Shown: one piece after another, positions 35,571 through 40,231 of the stretch | Layout of the letters: every line of letters begins with the position of its first letter | How positions within the stretch are numbered: the first letter of the stretch is position 1 | Assembly: GCA_031281225.1 (NCBI GenBank) | Contig: JAITFQ010000056.1 | Location: forward strand, 1-40,231 | Origin: Chitinispirillales bacterium | GTDB lineage: Bacteria > Fibrobacterota > Chitinivibrionia > Chitinivibrionales > Chitinispirillaceae | Length of the DNA stretch: 40,231 bases | Reading direction: 5' to 3' | Translations under genes and position numbers: made by a program | The notes under the pieces: model-generated | What the model saw: only the letters and a program-made list of their open reading frames with translations | Told to the model about the DNA's origin: nothing | Database searches by the model: none

Positions 35571-37748
35571 TTACGACAGCAGGTCCGCTTCCCCAGTCGA
35601 CTGTATCAAAATTGTGGTGGGCATACCCATGAGCAGTTCTGTGTACGCTTTCTGAAATTGCGCGGGGTCTATGCCGGCGCCGGCGCTAAAACCGAGGAAT
35701 ACCACTGTGGAAAGACCAGAGTGGAGGCGTAGCAGGTTGGGGAAAGTGTCGTCGGCGAGGATTGTCTCCACGTCTATATCCATGCGGGCGGCTTCAATCA
35801 GTTTTACCAGCTCTTCGCGGGCCAGTTCCTGTTCTTCGGGTGAGTTGGCTACGCGCAAAATTCTGATTTTCGCGCCGGCCCAGTCGGAGTTTATCGAGAG
35901 CAGATACGAGAGGATAACCATCAGCGAACCGTTGCGCATCCCCCTCCACCAAATGTCGATACGGCGGTTGCGGCGCTGCTCGCGCGGGTCGGGGAGGTCT
36001 TTCCCGCATATAATCCCTACGCTCATATTGAGGCTTGCGGCGGCCTGAATGTTGGTCATAAACTCGCGCGCGCGGGACGGGTCGCTTGACCAGCCAAAAA
36101 TCGCCAAATTAGGCTTTATGGGGCCTATTGAAGCCGACTGCAGAAAGTGGTTTACCCCGATGTTAAAGTCGGGCGTAATCAATATTTCCGGAAACGCTCT
36201 GATACGGTTTTTGTTCAGAAAATCATTGAGCGCGGAGACATACTCGGCGCGTTCGCCCGCCATCGCGGCGAAATTTCCCCTGAGCATAGACACTATCGTG
36301 AGGATGCCGCGGCCGCTTGATAGCCAGTCGGCGTATTTTACGAGGTGGAGCCTGTGTTCGGGGTTGCCGGCGAAAGCCGCCACCGTGGGGCGCCAGTTTT
36401 TGGCGTGCACGGGAAGGGCGTTAAGAGCAAGCAAGTTATCCCTCGTCCGCGAATAGACAAACCCCCTGCGCGCGTCGCCAAACGACGCCGACATGACATA
36501 CTTGCGCACGTAAAAAAACAGCCCGGTGCAGATGACAGCGGCGAGGAGCGCGGCCTGAATGTTGATGAACAGAGTCACCGCAAAACTTGCCACAGCCCCC
36601 ACGAGCGCGGCAAACCAGTGGAAAAATTTAAACCGCGGGCGGAACGACGGGTTGCGGCTGAACGATTCCATAAACGCAGCAAGGTTGATTATCCCGTACG
36701 TCCACAGAAAAAACATGGAGGTGACCGACGCCACCATATTGAGGGCTGCTCCCCCGCCGCCGGCCCGGCACGCATAGAATATAACGGCAAAACTGATGGC
36801 GAGCGTCAGCATAATCGCCCTGTGCGGCTCCCCCTGCGGGGTCACTTTTGCGAACATGTTGACCGGTTTTAACAGTTTGTCCTGCGCAAGCGACTGCATA
36901 ACGCGCGGCGCGCCCAAAATCGTGGCCAACGCGCTCGACAGCGTGGAGCAAAGAACGCCCACCACAACCAAAACCGTCGTGATAAGGGGCCAAAGTTCCA
37001 TCAGGCTGTCGTACGGCCTCTCCGTAAGCCCCTCTCTTGATATTGCGCCGCCGATTAAAATCATCTGCGACGCGTAAATCAAGAAACTGACAAAAATAGC
37101 CGTAAGCATGCCTGCAGGGATTGAGCGGGCAGGGTTCTTGAGCTCGCCGGACATGTTGACGCCCGCGAGTATCCCCGTAACGGCAGGAAAGTAGATCGCG
37201 AACAGCACCCAGAAGCCAAACGGGCTGTTTTCAAGCGGTTTTGCGTTTTCCCAAAAGACCTGCGGGTCGAAGTTTAAACCCGATCCAATTAAAAAGGAGG
37301 CGATTGACAGCGCCATAATAGCCATAATAACAAACTGTGCCTTGATAAGCACCGAGGCGCCCCTGAACGCGAGGAATGCCATCAGGGCGAAAATCGCGTA
37401 CGCCACTAGATCAAAATAGACGTCAAACGCCGGAAACGTGAGCGCCAGCGCTTCGGCAAAACCGATGATGTAGAACGATATAGCCAGAGATTGCGACAGA
37501 AATATGGTAATGGCGATCGCCCCGCCGAATTCCGGCCCAATGGAGCGCGAAATCAGATAGTAGGTCCCCCCACCCTTGACCTCGGTGTTGGTGGCGATGG
37601 CCGAGATGGAAAGTCCGGTGAGGGTGGTAATCATCTTGGCTATGCAGAGGATGGCCAGCGCCTGAAAAATCCCCGCGTGGCCAACGATAAACCCGGCACG
37701 CAAAAATATCACAACACCGATAATAGTCATGATGGTGGGCGTAAACAC
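35571..37748 (-). CDS. SLC12/APC-family cation-chloride or amino acid permease
   Basis: VFTPTIMTIIGVVIFLRAGFIVGHAG, VKGGGTYYLISRSIGPEFGGAI, GILAGVNMSGELKNPARSIPAG; frame KKFSTFSG continues upstream of 37748, so the real start is probably further right. Confidence 0.88.
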   Translation of the reverse strand: MFTPTIMTIIGVVIFLRAGFIVGHAGIFQALAILCIAKMITTLTGLSISAIATNTEVKGGGTYYLISRSIGPEFGGAIAITIFLSQSLAISFYIIGFAEALALTFPAFDVYFDLVAYAIFALMAFLAFRGASVLIKAQFVIMAIMALSIASFLIGSGLNFDPQVFWENAKPLENSPFGFWVLFAIYFPAVTGILAGVNMSGELKNPARSIPAGMLTAIFVSFLIYASQMILIGGAISREGLTERPYDSLMELWPLITTVLVVVGVLCSTLSSALATILGAPRVMQSLAQDKLLKPVNMFAKVTPQGEPHRAIMLTLAISFAVIFYACRAGGGGAALNMVASVTSMFFLWTYGIINLAAFMESFSRNPSFRPRFKFFHWFAALVGAVASFAVTLFINIQAALLAAVICTGLFFYVRKYVMSASFGDARRGFVYSRTRDNLLALNALPVHAKNWRPTVAAFAGNPEHRLHLVKYADWLSSGRGILTIVSMLRGNFAAMAGERAEYVSALNDFLNKNRIRAFPEILITPDFNIGVNHFLQSASIGPIKPNLAIFGWSSDPSRAREFMTNIQAAASLNMSVGIICGKDLPDPREQRRNRRIDIWWRGMRNGSLMVILSYLLSINSDWAGAKIRILRVANSPEEQELAREELVKLIEAARMDIDVETILADDTFPNLLRLHSGLSTVVFLGFSAGAGIDPAQFQKAYTELLMGMPTTILIQSTGEADLLS

Positions 37749-37788
37749 GCCGCTGAACGTAGAAAATTTCTTTATCTTGACACTCCGG

Positions 37789-39069
37789 CTAATATCTGTA
37801 AATAAACGAGGTCATAAATCTGTGACTCGAATAATCCTGCCTGAGCGTACCGCCCGCATTTAGCAAAGCCCAGGTTTGATAAGCGTAAGACAACTCAATG
37901 CCTATCCCCGATGAAAAGGCGGCAATCCCAGCCGACAAGGTATGCCTGTTTCTGTCGGGCCAATAGCCTGGCCCCAAAAGGTTCCAATCAATCCGGTCGC
38001 CCTGGAATTTATGGATAATCGGGTAAAGGTCGTATTCATCAAGCGAATAGCCGGCACGCAGCACAACCGGGGCGCTGGGCAGCGGGGCCTCAAAGCCGAG
38101 ACCGGTGCCAAACTTGAAACTGCGGGCCTGCATGTTGTCGGGCATACGCTGGGTGTCCTCGGAAGGTAAGACGAAAGTGTACGGCATGGTCATACGTAAA
38201 TCAACCGTGGTAATCAGCCACGGGAGCGTGAGCCCAACCCCAAGCGCGCCGGAAGGTGCGATGTAGGCACGCCCCTTATCCTCAAATCTCTTTCTGTAAT
38301 AATCATCCGGGTTACCGACAAACTGGGTTTCTCGAAGCCCCAAGTTGGTGTAAGCGTTGACTTTCATCCCTATTTTCAAAATGTCCGACGGATGGAAAGA
38401 CGCTCCGAGCGCTATCGCGTAGCCCAAATATTTGTGTTGAAACTCCACATCGTAATAATCATCCCTATCCACCAACTCACCGCCGACCGTTATCACCTGA
38501 TATATGGGTGATTTTTCGGTACCAGTGAGGACAGAGAGCGTAAGCCCCGCCGCGATGTTTGGGGCGACCTGTATGCCGAAAGAACCGCTCCACCTGTTGA
38601 GGTCGCCGTATTTTCTCCCGTCAAGGGATACGGTTTCTCCGAACTGCTCGTATGTGTAAACCGTAAAATCGTCAAAAATATTCGGGCGGTCGAAAGACGC
38701 GGCGAGCGTGAGCCCACCTTGAATCGTTGGTATGGCAGTCATCGCACCGAGTCCGCTCATCCGGATTCTATCCCGATGGTCGCCCATCTTAACGCCGGGC
38801 GGGATCGTGACGCCCGGCCCCGAAAGCTCGGAGGTTCCGTAGATACGGAAACCGTCAAACGACATTTGAAATTCGCGGACAGGCAGAAACGCGAGCGCCG
38901 CCGGATTCCAATATACAGCGGAGAGATCTTTGGCGATGGCCGTATGGTTATTTGCCATGGCCATGGCGCGCGCGCCAGCCCCGACTTCTACGCCGGAGCC
39001 AACCTGCGCGGCGGCAGGCAGGTGTAGAAACATCAACAATGCAATAGCGGCAACAATCGTTCTTTTCAT
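37789..39069 (-). CDS. OmpP1/FadL-like (or UPF0164-like) outer membrane protein
   Basis: Signal peptide; GAGARAMAMANNHTAIAKDLSAVYWNPAALAFL; beta-rich; C-terminal aromatic FIYRY. Confidence 0.75.
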   Translation of the reverse strand: MKRTIVAAIALLMFLHLPAAAQVGSGVEVGAGARAMAMANNHTAIAKDLSAVYWNPAALAFLPVREFQMSFDGFRIYGTSELSGPGVTIPPGVKMGDHRDRIRMSGLGAMTAIPTIQGGLTLAASFDRPNIFDDFTVYTYEQFGETVSLDGRKYGDLNRWSGSFGIQVAPNIAAGLTLSVLTGTEKSPIYQVITVGGELVDRDDYYDVEFQHKYLGYAIALGASFHPSDILKIGMKVNAYTNLGLRETQFVGNPDDYYRKRFEDKGRAYIAPSGALGVGLTLPWLITTVDLRMTMPYTFVLPSEDTQRMPDNMQARSFKFGTGLGFEAPLPSAPVVLRAGYSLDEYDLYPIIHKFQGDRIDWNLLGPGYWPDRNRHTLSAGIAAFSSGIGIELSYAYQTWALLNAGGTLRQDYSSHRFMTSFIYRY

Positions 39070-39897
39070 CTACATCCCTCGTGTATTACGTCTTGACGGC
39101 GGATTTGCGGGAGTATTGTCCCTTGGCCGCGACGGCTCCCCCTGCTGATCCCTATCCCGGTCCCGGTTTTGATCCGGCGGCGGTGAATCCGATCCGTCCA
39201 GCGGCTTTGTCATCTGATCCCCCGTGTTCTGATCCGGCGGCGGCAACGGGCGCGTCGGCGACGCGACAGGGCTCAACTGCCTAATGCCGCCCCCAGTCGC
39301 CGGAGGGATAAATCCTGTAGGGGCCGGCTCCGACGGAGCGGCATGCACCGACGGGTCCTGTCCATGCTGCGGAGTTCCGCGGGTGTTACGCCTGGGCGGC
39401 GGTTGATCATCCCTGCCGTCCGGCCGTCCCGGATTAGGGCGGGGGGGATGCGGGTGGCGATGGTCATGGTAGCGGCAAATCCCCGCGATCCTATCATAGT
39501 AATAGTATGGCGGGCACCCGCGGTAATCGTGCCAGCCGTAAGTATCCCTGTACCACCACGGCGTATTGTGAAAATAAATCCACGCGCTCGAATAGTTGGT
39601 GTTGTAGCAACGAAGGTCGGGAAAACCGAAAATATCCCGCTCCCAAACGCAAACCTCACGCCTGTTGGGGGGGACTTCCTGTGGACACCCGCCGTCCGCG
39701 CAGTCACCGGCATACAGATTGCTGGAGCGCCCGGAGTGCATCGTTTCGCCCTGATACGACATTAGCTGGGTGTAACAGCCGCCAAAGAAAAACGCGCAAA
39801 GGAGCGCGAGCAACGGGATAAACGGATTTTTTTTGAGGTTGAAACGGCGCATATTGCCCCCTTGATCTATTAACTCGTCATAACCTGTCGATACCAC
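39070..39897 (-). CDS. Pro/Arg/Asp-rich putative lipoprotein
   Basis: Lipobox-like LLCAFFFGGCYTQ; PPPDQN and RRNTRG duplications; adjacent to the OMP gene. Confidence 0.65.
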   Translation of the reverse strand: MVSTGYDELIDQGGNMRRFNLKKNPFIPLLALLCAFFFGGCYTQLMSYQGETMHSGRSSNLYAGDCADGGCPQEVPPNRREVCVWERDIFGFPDLRCYNTNYSSAWIYFHNTPWWYRDTYGWHDYRGCPPYYYYDRIAGICRYHDHRHPHPPRPNPGRPDGRDDQPPPRRNTRGTPQHGQDPSVHAAPSEPAPTGFIPPATGGGIRQLSPVASPTRPLPPPDQNTGDQMTKPLDGSDSPPPDQNRDRDRDQQGEPSRPRDNTPANPPSRRNTRGM

Positions 39898-40131
39898 CCA
39901 CAGTCAATAATATACAACAAGTACGCGCGAGATACAAATTTATTTTTGCCGGGGAGTTTGTTTTTCCATACCATGCAGTCCGCGTCACCGGTTTTTCCCG
40001 ATTTTTCAAGTTCAGCCGTCATACACGATTTTTATTATTTTGACTCAAAACGGAACACTGCGCTGTTTCACAATAAAACACTTACCCTCCCTACCCCTCA
40101 AAAACTCCTCCAAAAACGGGGAAATGGCGAT

Positions 40132-40146
40132 TGGCACGCTACTTGC
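40132..40146 (+). promoter_or_regulatory. Sigma-54 (RpoN) -24/-12 promoter reading out of the right edge
   Basis: TGGCAC-GCTAC-TTGC; exact match to TGGCAC-N5-TTGC in non-coding DNA. Confidence 0.8.
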
Positions 40147-40231
40147 GATACTCAAAAGCACAAATCGCGGAACCGCGCAAACCGCAAAAATTAATAATAG
40201 AACAGCGTAACATTAACCCAAAATTTTAAAA

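Noticed and set aside
39946-40194. 82-aa ORF
   Set aside because: Overlaps the sigma-54 promoter region, no RBS, low-complexity composition; likely non-coding
1-40231. CRISPR array, tRNA or rRNA genes, insertion-sequence transposase
   Set aside because: No regularly spaced identical repeats, no cloverleaf or rRNA-like segment recognised by eye, no transposase motifs among the listed ORFs; a tRNAscan/Infernal run would be needed to be certain

Overview
The window is a 40.2 kb Gram-negative-type bacterial chromosome segment, mostly well-packed genes, with no rRNA, tRNA or CRISPR recognised. Left to right: a truncated AT-rich membrane protein; two tandem PQQ-like beta-propeller proteins (-); an AlaA-like aminotransferase (-); a DUF4258-type small gene pair (+); scpB/scpA (-); a short INS-less prolyl-tRNA synthetase (-); a large glycosidase-like protein (-); a flagellar operon flgB-flgC-(unknown 102 aa)-fliE-fliF-fliG-fliH-fliI-fliJ (+); a secreted unknown; hydF-hydG-hydE (+); a TPR protein and small lipoprotein (-); a reduced T6SS-like block tssK-tssL-tssM (-), divergent from a coiled-coil/PD-(D/E)XK-like protein, a transmembrane Ser/Thr kinase and a SprT-like metalloprotein (+); an SLC12/APC-type permease, an OmpP1/FadL-like outer membrane protein and a Pro-rich lipoprotein (-). 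Non-coding signals of most interest: a consensus sigma-54 -24/-12 element upstream of flgB with an inverted repeat across its -12/start region and a tandem repeat about 100 bp upstream; a second consensus sigma-54 element at the right edge; and a dispersed palindromic intergenic repeat (GTAGGGGCG...CGCCCGC), three copies of which overlap or supply the stop codon of the neighbouring gene. The best candidates for under-described biology are the tssKLM + kinase + nuclease-like locus, the unknown gene between flgC and fliE, and the stop-codon-associated repeat. All family names are from reading protein motifs by eye; no searches were run.
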